Positions 1 to 8,649 of a stretch of 64,000 nt of DNA are shown piece by piece. The notes under the pieces are model-generated. The model worked only from the letters and a program-made list of their open reading frames with translations. It was not told the origin of the DNA and did no database searches. Position 1 is the stretch's first letter, and every line of letters begins with the position of its first letter. Origin of the DNA: Tumebacillus sp. BK434 (GTDB lineage: Bacteria; Bacillota; Bacilli; Tumebacillales; Tumebacillaceae); contig NZ_SLXS01000001.1 of assembly GCF_004340785.1 (NCBI RefSeq), positions 806,001-870,000 on the forward strand, read 5' to 3'. A program made the position numbers and the translations under genes.

Positions 1-2722
1 GCACCTGTTTCCAGACCGGCGTATAGAACCACTCGTACGGCAGACGCGCCGGCGCGACTGTGGAGGCTGCAAATGCCTGTACGCCCTTCAGCGGCTCCAC
101 CCAATACCGCACGCGTTCAAACGGATAGGTCGGCAGCGGGACGCGGCGGCGCGCTTCGCAAGCGGCATACGCCACCCAGTCGACCGTGCCTCCGTACAGC
201 CAATATTTGCCGAGCGCGCCGAGCAAGAAAGCCACGTCCGACTCCGCTTCTTTCACATGGCGCAGCAACGGGATCGCCGTGGCGCCCGGGCTGTTCTGCA
301 CAGCATACCCGGACAGCGTTTTGCCGGGCCCGACTTCGAGCAGCACCGGATTGTCGGCAGCCAGCAGCGTCTGCATCCCCTCAGCAAAACGGACCGTTTC
401 GCGCAAATGGCGCGCCCAATAGTCCGGATCGACCGCCTGTTCCGCCGTGATCCACGTCCCGGTGACGTTGGAGATAAACGGAATCTGCGGAGCTTGCAAA
501 GCAAACGAGCCGACCAGTTGCAGGAAGTCTGTCAGGATGCTGTCGATCAGCGGCGAGTGGCCTGCCCGGTCGAGATGCACGGGGGAGGCTTTCACCCCTT
601 GTTGTTCCAGTTCGGCTGCGATCCGGTCGATCTCACCCGGCTCGCCGGACAGCACGCATTGCGCCGGCGCGTTGACGGCGGCGAGGCTGACCGAGCCGCT
701 CTCATAGCGGCCCGCTTCCGCTTCCGGCAGCGCGACAGCTAGCATCTTGCCCGGCACCATCTTGTGAAACAGCTGTCCGCGCAGCGCGACGAGGCGCAGC
801 GCCTCTTCCAGCGTAAAGACACCGGCCAGACACGCCGCCGTATATTCGCCCACGCTGTGCCCGATCATCGCATCGGGGCGAACGCCGAAGGAGAGCAGCA
901 GCTCGCCCAAAGCGTACTCGATGACAAACAGGGCGACCTGCGCCACTTCGGTCTCGTACAGCGAGCGTCCCGTCTCGGCAAACACGATGTCCCGCAGATC
1001 GTAGCCTGTGAGCGGCATCAACAGCTCCGCACAGCGGTCGACCGCGGCGCGGAACACCCCTTCCGACTCGTACAGCTCCCGCGCCATCTGAGGATATTGG
1101 CTGCCGGTGCCGGGGAACAAAAAGGCGGTCTTGCTGCGCGGCGCATCCTGATGGTAGCTGAAGACCCGCTTCGGATCGCGCGCTTTCAGCGTCCGCGCAG
1201 CATCTTCTGCCGATCGGCAGACCACCGCCAGCCGGTGAGCGAACGCTTTGCGCCCGACCTGCAGCGTGTAGGCGGCATCGGCGAACGGGATCTGCGGCTG
1301 ACGTTCCAGATACTCAACCAAACGGTCGGCAGAATGTTGCAAAGCAGAAGCCGTTTTCGCCGACAGCACCAACAGCTGATAGGGGCGCCCCGGCGTCCCC
1401 TCTGCTGCAGGCGGCGCTTCTTCCAGCACCACATGCGCGTTCGTGCCGCCAAAGCCGAACGAGCTCACCCCGGCCCGGCGCGGCATACTGCTCTCTGGCC
1501 ACGGGCGTGTGACGGTGTCCATGCAAAACCAGCTCGGCCAGTTCAATTTCGGGCTCGGCGTTTGGAAGTTCAGCGTGCCGGGCAGCGTTTTGGTATACAG
1601 CGCCAGCACCGCTTTGATCAGTCCGGTGACGCCGGAAGCGGCGTCGAGATGGCCGATGCTGCTCTTCACAGCGCCCAGCACCAAGGGCGAGCCGTCCGGA
1701 CGCTCGGTGAACACATCGGTCAGCGCGGCGATCTCGATCGGATCGCCCAGCGCCGTCCCGGTGCCGTGCGTCTCCAGCAGGCCGATGCTCTCCGGCTCCA
1801 CCCCGGCGACAGACAGCGCCTCCTCGATCACCGCCGCCTGCGCATCGGCGCTTGGTGCGGTAAATCCGACTTTGCGCGCGCCGTCATTGTTGACGGCCGA
1901 GCCTTTGATCACGGCGTAGATCGTGTCGCCGTCCGCCTCCGCGTCTTCATAGCGCTTCAGCACGACAACGCCCGCGCCGCTGCCAAACACCGTGCCGTCT
2001 GCCGCCGCGTCAAACGGCTTGACCCGCCCGTCGCGCGACACCATGCCGCCTTCGCTGTGCAGGTATCCGCTCGTCTGCGGCACCGCGACGGTCACACCGC
2101 CGGCCAGCGCCATGTCGCACTCCATGCTGAGCAGGCTCTGGCACGCGAGGTGCACCGCGACCAGCGAGGTCGAGCAGGCGGTTTGGACGCTGACCGCCGC
2201 TCCTTTCAGGTTCAGCTTGTAGGCGGCGCGGGTGGCGAGATAGTCCTTGTCGCCTGCGACCATGATCGGCACTTCGCCGGCCGATTCGACCAGCGCGCGG
2301 TTCGGCAGCACATTGCGCAGCAGATAGCGGTTCATCCCCGCCCCGGCGTACAGCGAGATCCTTCCGTCATAGCGCTCCGCATCCCAGCCGCTCCGCTCCA
2401 GCGCTTCCCATGCGACCTCCAAAAACAGGCGCTGTTGCGGATCGAGCAGTTCCGCCTCCCGCGGGCTGTACCCGAAAAAGGCGGCGTCAAACCCTTCCGC
2501 ATCCGGCAGCACAGGAGCTGCTTTCACATAATTGGGGTTGTGCAGCAGCGCTTCGTCCACGCCGGCTGCCAGCAGCTCCTCGTCTGTAAACTGCGTGATG
2601 CCCTGCTTCCCCGCACACAGATTGCTCCAAAACTCCTCCACATCGGCCGCTTGTGGAAAACGGCCCGACATCCCGACGATGGCGAGATCCGCACTGCGGT
2701 CGATTCCAGCAAATTGATCCAC
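1..2722 (-). CDS. Type I polyketide synthase, KS-AT-(KR...) partial, runs off left edge
   Basis: This is the N-terminal 907 residues of a modular polyketide synthase; the frame stays open to base 2. The start is GTG at 2722, chosen because AGGAGG (2731-2736) precedes it by 8 nt. A ketosynthase fills about residues 10-430, with the active-site TACSTSL (Cys183), HGTGT and KSSIGH histidine motifs. An acyltransferase at about 530-830 has FPGTGSQ and GHSVGE (nucleophile Ser623), so it is a cis-AT enzyme. After the post-AT linker the last visible residues (YTPVW region) look like the start of a ketoreductase, which is an inference. The usual HAFHS substrate motif reads RAGHS, so the extender unit is uncertain, malonyl being the default guess. 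It starts 18 nt after the FAAL-NRPS gene and probably elongates the acyl-glycyl chain made there. Domains beyond the left edge are unknown. Confidence 0.93.
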   Translation of the reverse strand, partial: MDQFAGIDRSADLAIVGMSGRFPQAADVEEFWSNLCAGKQGITQFTDEELLAAGVDEALLHNPNYVKAAPVLPDAEGFDAAFFGYSPREAELLDPQQRLFLEVAWEALERSGWDAERYDGRISLYAGAGMNRYLLRNVLPNRALVESAGEVPIMVAGDKDYLATRAAYKLNLKGAAVSVQTACSTSLVAVHLACQSLLSMECDMALAGGVTVAVPQTSGYLHSEGGMVSRDGRVKPFDAAADGTVFGSGAGVVVLKRYEDAEADGDTIYAVIKGSAVNNDGARKVGFTAPSADAQAAVIEEALSVAGVEPESIGLLETHGTGTALGDPIEIAALTDVFTERPDGSPLVLGAVKSSIGHLDAASGVTGLIKAVLALYTKTLPGTLNFQTPSPKLNWPSWFCMDTVTRPWPESSMPRRAGVSSFGFGGTNAHVVLEEAPPAAEGTPGRPYQLLVLSAKTASALQHSADRLVEYLERQPQIPFADAAYTLQVGRKAFAHRLAVVCRSAEDAARTLKARDPKRVFSYHQDAPRSKTAFLFPGTGSQYPQMARELYESEGVFRAAVDRCAELLMPLTGYDLRDIVFAETGRSLYETEVAQVALFVIEYALGELLLSFGVRPDAMIGHSVGEYTAACLAGVFTLEEALRLVALRGQLFHKMVPGKMLAVALPEAEAGRYESGSVSLAAVNAPAQCVLSGEPGEIDRIAAELEQQGVKASPVHLDRAGHSPLIDSILTDFLQLVGSFALQAPQIPFISNVTGTWITAEQAVDPDYWARHLRETVRFAEGMQTLLAADNPVLLEVGPGKTLSGYAVQNSPGATAIPLLRHVKEAESDVAFLLGALGKYWLYGGTVDWVAYAACEARRRVPLPTYPFERVRYWVEPLKGVQAFAASTVAPARLPYEWFYTPVWKQV

Positions 2723-2740
2723 GTCTTTCCCCTCCTGTAG

Positions 2741-5700
2741 CTAGCGTTTGCCTCTTCTGCGCTGCATCGCTTCCCGGCGCGCACTGCCCCGGTCCTGCGC
2801 TTCTGCTGCCGTTGCCTGCTGCTCAGCACCGCTCGCTGCGATCCGCTCGGCCAACAGCCGGACGGTCGGATAGCGGAACAGATCGGCGATGCTGATCGTC
2901 TTGGGCAGGATCGGCTGCAGGCGGCTGTACACCTGCTCCAGCTTCAGCGAATTGCCGCCCACTTCGAAAAAGGAATCGTCGATCCCCACTTGGGCGCTGC
3001 CGAGCACCTCTTGCCAAGCCGCTGCGATCTGGCGCTCCGTCTCATTCCCCGGCGGCGCAAAGACCGCGGCCGCACGCGAGCGATCCAAGGCGGGCACAGG
3101 CAGCGCCTTTTTGTCCGTCTTGCCATTCGGCGTCAGGGGCAGGCGTTCGAGGAACAGCAGATGGTCGGGCACCATGTAGCCGGGCAGCCTGCGCTTGAGC
3201 AGTTCGAACAGCTCCACCTGCAAGCCGTCCCGCTCTTCGGCGACGACATAAGCGACCAGCGAGGACGCTTGAGCGGCACAGACCGCCTCGCGCACCCGCT
3301 CATGTTCGCCCAGCACGTGCTCGATCTCTTCCAGCTCGATGCGGTAGCCCCGCACCTTGACCTGCTGATCCAGCCGCCCCAAAAATTCCAGCGTGCCGTC
3401 GCGCTTCATCCGCACGGCATCCCCCGTCTTGTACATCCGCCCGTCGGCGAACGGATCGGGCAAAAAGCGCTCGGCGGTCAGCTCCGGCCGGCCAAAATAG
3501 CCGCGGGCAATCCCGGCGCCGCCGAGGTGCAGCTCTCCGGCCACCCCGAACGGCACCGGCTGCAGCCGCTCATCAAGCACATAGGCCCGCACGCCGGCCA
3601 GCGACCGCCCGATCGGGATCGCGCCCTGCACATCGGCCACGCGCTGCGCCACCGCCCAGACGGTCGCTTCGGTCGGTCCGTACATGTTGAACAGCTGCAC
3701 GTCCGGCAGCCGACTGCAAATATCAGCCGCCTGTTGCGCCGAAAGCGCCTCGCCGCCGAGCAGCAGCGCCCGCAGTCCTTGCAGCGCCTGCACCGTCTCA
3801 TGGTCGGCAAACGTCAGCCTGGCCAGCGACGGCGTGCACTGCAGCAGCGTGGCACCGTGCGCACGGGCTTGGCTCTGCAACGAGTACCGTCCGCCGCCCG
3901 CGCCTTTCGCTTCCTGCTCCGACAAGAGGATCACTTTCGCGCCCGAAGCCAGCGTCCAGAACAGTTCCAAGACCGAGATGTCAAAGCAGATGCTCGTCAC
4001 CGCCAGCAGCGCATCGCTGGCCGTGCAGCCGATCCGCTCGTCCATGCCCGCGTAAAAATGAGCGGTGTTGCCATGCGTGACCACGACCCCTTTCGGCCGC
4101 CCGGTCGAACCGGACGTGTAGATCAGATACGCGGCCTGCTCCGTGCTCACCGCCGGCAGATTCTCTGCCGGTTCGCTCAAAAACGCAGCGGGATTGTCCA
4201 CGCAGACCGTCTCACAGGCAGGAGTCGGCAGGAGCGCTTGCAGATCTTCCGTGGTCAGCACCACCGATGCCCGGCAATCTGCCAGCATGTACGCGATGCG
4301 CTCCGCCGGATAATCCGGGTCGAGCGGCACATACATCCCGCCCGCCTTCAAGACGGCGAGCAAGGCGATGAGCAGCTCCGGCGAGCGGCGCAGGCAGACA
4401 CCGACCGGCGTTTCCGCCCCGACGCCCAGCCGCCGCAGGCGGTGCGCCAAGCGGTTGGCGCGCGCGTTCAGCTCCGCATAGGTCAGCGTCTCCGCTTCAA
4501 ACACGAGCGCCGTGCGCTGCGGCGCGCTCTGCGCGTGCCGCTCAAACCGCGCATGCATCCAGCGCTGTTCCTGCGGCATCGTTTCCGCCCCCAGCCCGGC
4601 GAGCAGCAGTTGCTCTTGCTGCTCGGCATTGTAGAGCGGCAAAGCCCCGACCGGGCATGCATCCTCTTCCACTGCGGCCAGCAGCAGATGCTGGTAGGAC
4701 TGCATCATGCGCTCGACCGTCTCCGGCAGATACAGATCGGCGTTGTAGGCGAACACCCCGCAGTACCTTCCCTCCGTCTCTGCCGCCGACAGCTCCAGTT
4801 CGTACTGGACCGTCTGCAGCGGCAGCGCGAACGATTCCAGCGCCAGCTCTCCGCTGTCCACGGCGACGCCGTCCAGTCCCAGCGCCCAGCCGGACAGCCC
4901 CGGCAGCTCGCGCAGCGGGGAGGTCTGATACGTAAACAACGTCTGGAAGAGCGGCGGATGGGCCGGGTCGCGCTTCGGCTGCAGCAGGTCGACGAGCAGC
5001 GGGAACGGCAAGTCCTGATGTTCGAGCGACAGCGTCACCCCCTGCCGCACTTGGGCCAGCAACCCGGCAAACGTCAGCTCGCGGTCATCAAAATCGGCGC
5101 GCTGCACCACCGGATTGACAAAATAGCCGATCGTGCGGGCGTCCTGCAGCCCGGTGCGCCCGGCGGCCGGCGTGCCGACCGCCACCGTCTCCTGTCCGGT
5201 ATAGCGGTGCAAGAGCAACAGATAGGCGGCGAGGAACAGCATGTTCATCGTCACACCCTGCCGCTTCGCATATGCCTTCAATCGCAGGCTGTCTTCTGCG
5301 GAGAAGCGAAAGGCCAGGGCGCTGCCCCGATGGGTCTGCACCGGCCGGCGCGGGTAGTCTGCCGGCAAGTCGAGCACCGGCAGCTCTGCACCGAGCTGAC
5401 TCTGCCAAAAGGCGGCCAGCTCTTCCCGGCGCGATCCGGCCAGACGCAGCGCCTGCTCCTTGGCAAACCCGGCGAACGAACGCTTCGGCGCCGGCAGATC
5501 GGCCGCTGCTCCATCGCGCAGCGCCGCATAGAGCGCCGTCAACTCCTGCATCATCAGCCCGAGCGACCAGAAATCGCACACGATGTGGTGCAGGATCAGC
5601 AGCAGAACGGACGGCTCGTCCTCACGCCGATACAACCGCGCCCGCACCAGCGCCTCGCCTTCGAGGGCAAACGGCCGCACCGCCTCCTCCTGCAGGCGTG

Positions 5701-8089
5701 AACGCAGTTCATCATCGCTCAGCCCCGTAACGTCTTCCACCTGCCACGGCGCAACAGGCTCTGCATGGACCATCATCTCCGGGCCGTCTGCCCCGTCTTG
5801 CATCGCGGCGCGCAGCAGCGGATGGCGTTTGCACAGCTCGGCGAACGCAACTGCCAGCAGTTCGGCATCCAGCGCCTGCCCCACCCGCACCGCTTTGGCG
5901 ATCTGATACGCGGCGCTCTGCGGCTCCATCCGCTGCAAGAGCCACATCGCCCGCTGCCCGTGCGTCAGCGCAACGGCTCCGCTTGGCAGCTCCTCCGCTT
6001 CATTTGCGATTCGCCCATCCCCGTCCTCACGCTGCATAAGCTGCGCTCCGACCTCCCCGGCCAGCTCGTCGAGGCTCGCCCCGCCGAGCAGCCGGGCGAA
6101 CGGCAGGTTGACGTGCAACCGCTCCTCCAGCTCCTGCTTGATCTCCGCCGCCATCAGCGAGTCCAGGCCGAGCAGGTCAAGCGACCCGGCCTGCAACACC
6201 TCTTGCAGCGGCACGCGCATTGCGCGCGCGGCCGTCTGCGCCAACAGCAACGTCAGGGCATGGCGGCGCGCAGGCTCATCCATGTCAGCCAGCACATCGC
6301 GCGTCAGCACCGCTTCTTCGGCCACTTCGGCAGTCGCTGCCGTTTCCAGCGTCAGGATCGGCCGGTCGGCATACAGCACGTCCAGCGTCCGCTCCAGATA
6401 GCGATTGCGGCAGGCATGCCGCTGCACTTTGCCGCTCGTGGTCTTCGGGATGCTCATCGGGCGGAGCAACACGATGTCTGCCGCCTGCAGGCTGTGCTCT
6501 TGCGAGACGCGCTTGCGGATCTCAGCCGCCACTTCCGCCAGATTGGAGCGGCGGTGCGAGCGCTCCACTTCCTGCACGATCACCAGCCGCTCCTCCCCGT
6601 CCACTTCGACAGAAAAGGCCGCCCCGTTGCCGTTGTGCACCGCCGGATGGCTCTCTTGCACCGTCTGTTCAATGTCTTGCGGATAATAATTGCGCCCGCG
6701 CAAGATCAGCAGATCTTTCAGCCGGCCGGTCACATACAGCTCGCCCTCCCAGACAAAACCCAGATCTCCGGTGCGCAAAAAAGTGCTTTCTGCCGCGTCC
6801 GCACCCGCCAGGCGCGCGCCGAACGTCTCGGCCGTCTGCGCCTCGCGCTGCCAATAGCCTTGCGCCACGCTCGGCCCGGACAGCCAAATCTCGCCCACCT
6901 GCCCCTCCGGGCAGGCTGTGCCGCCCTGCGGATCGGCGATGATGATCCGCTGCCCGCTTTCCAGCGCCCGTCCACTGCTGACCAGACGACGGTCGCCTTC
7001 CTGTTCCTCAGCCACAGGAACCGCGCATTTCTCAAGCAAAGCTGCCCCTGCGAACGAGCGAACCACCGGGGCCTGCCCTTGGACACCGCCCGCCGCAAAC
7101 AGCGTGCCTTCCGCCAACCCGTAGCAGGGATAAAACGCCCGCTCCTGAAAACCGCAGCTTCCAAACACCTCGGCAAAGCGGGCCAGCGTCGCCGCCCGCA
7201 CCGGTTCCGCACCGGAAAACGCCACTTCCCAGGAGGAGAGATCAAGCCCATCCCGTTGCTCCGGACTGATTTTTTGCACGCACAGATCGTAGGCAAAATT
7301 GGGCCCGCCGGAGACGGTCGCCCGCGTCGCCGTGATCAATTCCAGCCACCGCAGCGGCTTTTGAATGAAATCGACAGGCGCCATCAGCGTCACCGGGTAA
7401 CCGGTGTACAGCGGCTGCAGAATCCCGCCGATCAGTCCCATGTCATGGTAGGGAGGCAGCCAGATCACACAGCGGCTGTCGGTGGAAGTTCTGAATTTTT
7501 GTTGCATTAATTCTAAATTGTGCAATAAATTTTCATGTGTCAGCATGACTCCCTTTGGCAGCGCCGTCGAGCCCGATGTATATTGCAAAAACGCGAGACT
7601 GGCGCGCTCCGTTTGCACCGGCTGCCACGCCGTCCGTTGCATCCGCACCGTCTCCCGGTCCGGAGCCATCCAAGCCAGCTTGGCAAGCCCCGGCAGTTCG
7701 GCCAGGCGGCTTTGCACTCCTTGCAGAATCTCCGGGGTCGTCAGCGCCGCCGACGCCTGCGCATCGGCCACGATCGCCTGCAACCGGGTCAAGTGGCCGT
7801 TCGAGCGCGGCGGATAGGCCGGCACCGGCAGAATGCCAGCGTACAAACATCCAAAAAAGGCGTACAAATAGTCGAGCCCTGGCGGATACAGCAGCAAGGC
7901 ACGCTGCCCAGCCGTATGTTGCTGTTGCAAAACGGCCGCCATCCCGCGCGCCGCCGCGTCCAACTCGCCATAGCTGCAGCGTTCCTCCCGGCCATGTTCC
8001 AGCAAAAACGTGTAAGCTATCCGCTCCGGCTCAGCTACAGCCCGATGCATCACCAACTCGACGAGCGTCTTCCATTCCCTCTGTTCCAT
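2741..8089 (-). CDS. Lipopeptide initiation NRPS: FAAL-T-C-A(Gly)-T
   Basis: A 1782-residue synthetase that should activate a fatty acid as acyl-AMP, load it on a carrier protein and condense it with glycine. Domains: fatty acyl-AMP ligase about 1-570 (TSGSTALPKG near 170; LPPYHDMGLIGG and YYPQDIEQTV are typical of FAALs); carrier near 636 (LGLDSL); condensation about 690-1120 with an intact HHIVCDFWS motif near 833; adenylation about 1150-1640; carrier near 1708 (GGNSL). The adenylation pocket reads D-I-L-Q-L-G-M-V-W by alignment to GrsA, which fits the known glycine code DILQLG(L/M)(I/V)W. ATG at 8089 is preferred over ATG 8098 because GGAGG (8099-8103) is 9 nt from 8089 but directly abuts 8098. 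It is the first gene of its transcript, behind a terminator and a promoter-like region, and feeds the downstream PKS. Confidence 0.95.
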   Translation of the reverse strand: MEQREWKTLVELVMHRAVAEPERIAYTFLLEHGREERCSYGELDAAARGMAAVLQQQHTAGQRALLLYPPGLDYLYAFFGCLYAGILPVPAYPPRSNGHLTRLQAIVADAQASAALTTPEILQGVQSRLAELPGLAKLAWMAPDRETVRMQRTAWQPVQTERASLAFLQYTSGSTALPKGVMLTHENLLHNLELMQQKFRTSTDSRCVIWLPPYHDMGLIGGILQPLYTGYPVTLMAPVDFIQKPLRWLELITATRATVSGGPNFAYDLCVQKISPEQRDGLDLSSWEVAFSGAEPVRAATLARFAEVFGSCGFQERAFYPCYGLAEGTLFAAGGVQGQAPVVRSFAGAALLEKCAVPVAEEQEGDRRLVSSGRALESGQRIIIADPQGGTACPEGQVGEIWLSGPSVAQGYWQREAQTAETFGARLAGADAAESTFLRTGDLGFVWEGELYVTGRLKDLLILRGRNYYPQDIEQTVQESHPAVHNGNGAAFSVEVDGEERLVIVQEVERSHRRSNLAEVAAEIRKRVSQEHSLQAADIVLLRPMSIPKTTSGKVQRHACRNRYLERTLDVLYADRPILTLETAATAEVAEEAVLTRDVLADMDEPARRHALTLLLAQTAARAMRVPLQEVLQAGSLDLLGLDSLMAAEIKQELEERLHVNLPFARLLGGASLDELAGEVGAQLMQREDGDGRIANEAEELPSGAVALTHGQRAMWLLQRMEPQSAAYQIAKAVRVGQALDAELLAVAFAELCKRHPLLRAAMQDGADGPEMMVHAEPVAPWQVEDVTGLSDDELRSRLQEEAVRPFALEGEALVRARLYRREDEPSVLLLILHHIVCDFWSLGLMMQELTALYAALRDGAAADLPAPKRSFAGFAKEQALRLAGSRREELAAFWQSQLGAELPVLDLPADYPRRPVQTHRGSALAFRFSAEDSLRLKAYAKRQGVTMNMLFLAAYLLLLHRYTGQETVAVGTPAAGRTGLQDARTIGYFVNPVVQRADFDDRELTFAGLLAQVRQGVTLSLEHQDLPFPLLVDLLQPKRDPAHPPLFQTLFTYQTSPLRELPGLSGWALGLDGVAVDSGELALESFALPLQTVQYELELSAAETEGRYCGVFAYNADLYLPETVERMMQSYQHLLLAAVEEDACPVGALPLYNAEQQEQLLLAGLGAETMPQEQRWMHARFERHAQSAPQRTALVFEAETLTYAELNARANRLAHRLRRLGVGAETPVGVCLRRSPELLIALLAVLKAGGMYVPLDPDYPAERIAYMLADCRASVVLTTEDLQALLPTPACETVCVDNPAAFLSEPAENLPAVSTEQAAYLIYTSGSTGRPKGVVVTHGNTAHFYAGMDERIGCTASDALLAVTSICFDISVLELFWTLASGAKVILLSEQEAKGAGGGRYSLQSQARAHGATLLQCTPSLARLTFADHETVQALQGLRALLLGGEALSAQQAADICSRLPDVQLFNMYGPTEATVWAVAQRVADVQGAIPIGRSLAGVRAYVLDERLQPVPFGVAGELHLGGAGIARGYFGRPELTAERFLPDPFADGRMYKTGDAVRMKRDGTLEFLGRLDQQVKVRGYRIELEEIEHVLGEHERVREAVCAAQASSLVAYVVAEERDGLQVELFELLKRRLPGYMVPDHLLFLERLPLTPNGKTDKKALPVPALDRSRAAAVFAPPGNETERQIAAAWQEVLGSAQVGIDDSFFEVGGNSLKLEQVYSRLQPILPKTISIADLFRYPTVRLLAERIAASGAEQQATAAEAQDRGSARREAMQRRRGKR

Positions 8090-8098
8090 GATCTGCAT

Positions 8099-8282
8099 CC
8101 TCCGACAATTTTTACTATACGATTAAATTAAATTCATAATATTATACCGATAACTATGCTACAACTTAATTTTCCTACCCCTTAATTCTTACCACAAAAA
8201 TCTTCCAAATTGAAGAGAAAGAGCGACAAATTTTCGCAATAATTTAGGACTTTTCGACAAAAACTTTAATTGCACGCATGAA
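8099..8282 (-). promoter_or_regulatory. AT-rich promoter region of the FAAL-NRPS/PKS unit
   Basis: This gene-free stretch is clearly AT-rich compared with its flanks. Read on the minus strand it contains a consensus -10 hexamer TATAAT at 8141-8146, about 50 nt before the chosen start; no good -35 sits at 17 nt. A CodY-like box is visible at 8229-8243 (11 of 15 matches by eye to AATTTTCWGAAAATT). A short inverted repeat TCTTC/GAAGA lies at 8201-8216. Promoter assignment is likely; the regulator is only a suggestion. Confidence 0.5.
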
Positions 8283-8310
8283 AAAGCCCGACTCTTAAAA
8301 GTCGGGCTTT
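8283..8310. terminator. Intrinsic terminator after the rhodanese gene
   Basis: A perfect 11-bp inverted repeat, AAAGCCCGACT (8283-8293) and AGTCGGGCTTT (8300-8310), has a 6-nt loop and A/T runs on both sides. It lies just after the rhodanese stop and would end the long NRPS transcript. The FAAL-NRPS unit therefore needs its own promoter. Confidence 0.9.
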
Positions 8311-8325
8311 CTTATTTCAATTAAA

Positions 8326-8649
8326 TTACGGGTAATACTCTTCCAGTTCACCTTTCCAGGCAAGCATGCCGTCTTCCATATTCAAGAGCTTGGAAAATCC
8401 CTGCTGCAGCAAAAAATTGCACGCGGAACGGCTGCGGCGTCCGCTGCGGCAGACGACGACCGTCTCCCGCTCAGGATCAAGCTCGCCGTACCGGCTCTCC
8501 ACGTCCGGCAGCCGGATGTGCAGCGCGCCGGGGATCAGGCCGCGCGCGACTTCGCTGTCTTCGCGCACGTCGAGGATCTGCAGCGTATCCCCTGCGTCCA
8601 GGCGGGCCTGCACGTCTTCAGCTTTGATGTTTTTCGGTTTTGCCAATGA
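8326..8649 (-). CDS. Single-domain rhodanese-like sulfurtransferase
   Basis: About 107 residues comprising one rhodanese domain. It has the LDVRE strand near the N terminus and the active-site loop CRSGRRS, whose cysteine would carry the persulfide; the fold ends with DGMLAWKGEL. Rhodaneses of this size move sulfane sulfur in the cytoplasm. The start is uncertain. GTG at 8658 has an AAAGAG only 2 nt upstream, while TTG at 8649 has GGTGA 5 nt upstream; TTG is used here. Either start lies inside the 3' end of the upstream NRPS gene (stop 8618), so the two genes overlap and are likely coupled. It is the last gene before a strong terminator. A role in making the peptide is possible but unproven. 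Confidence 0.88.
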   Translation of the reverse strand, partial: SLAKPKNIKAEDVQARLDAGDTLQILDVREDSEVARGLIPGALHIRLPDVESRYGELDPERETVVVCRSGRRSRSACNFLLQQGFSKLLNMEDGMLAWKGELEEYYP

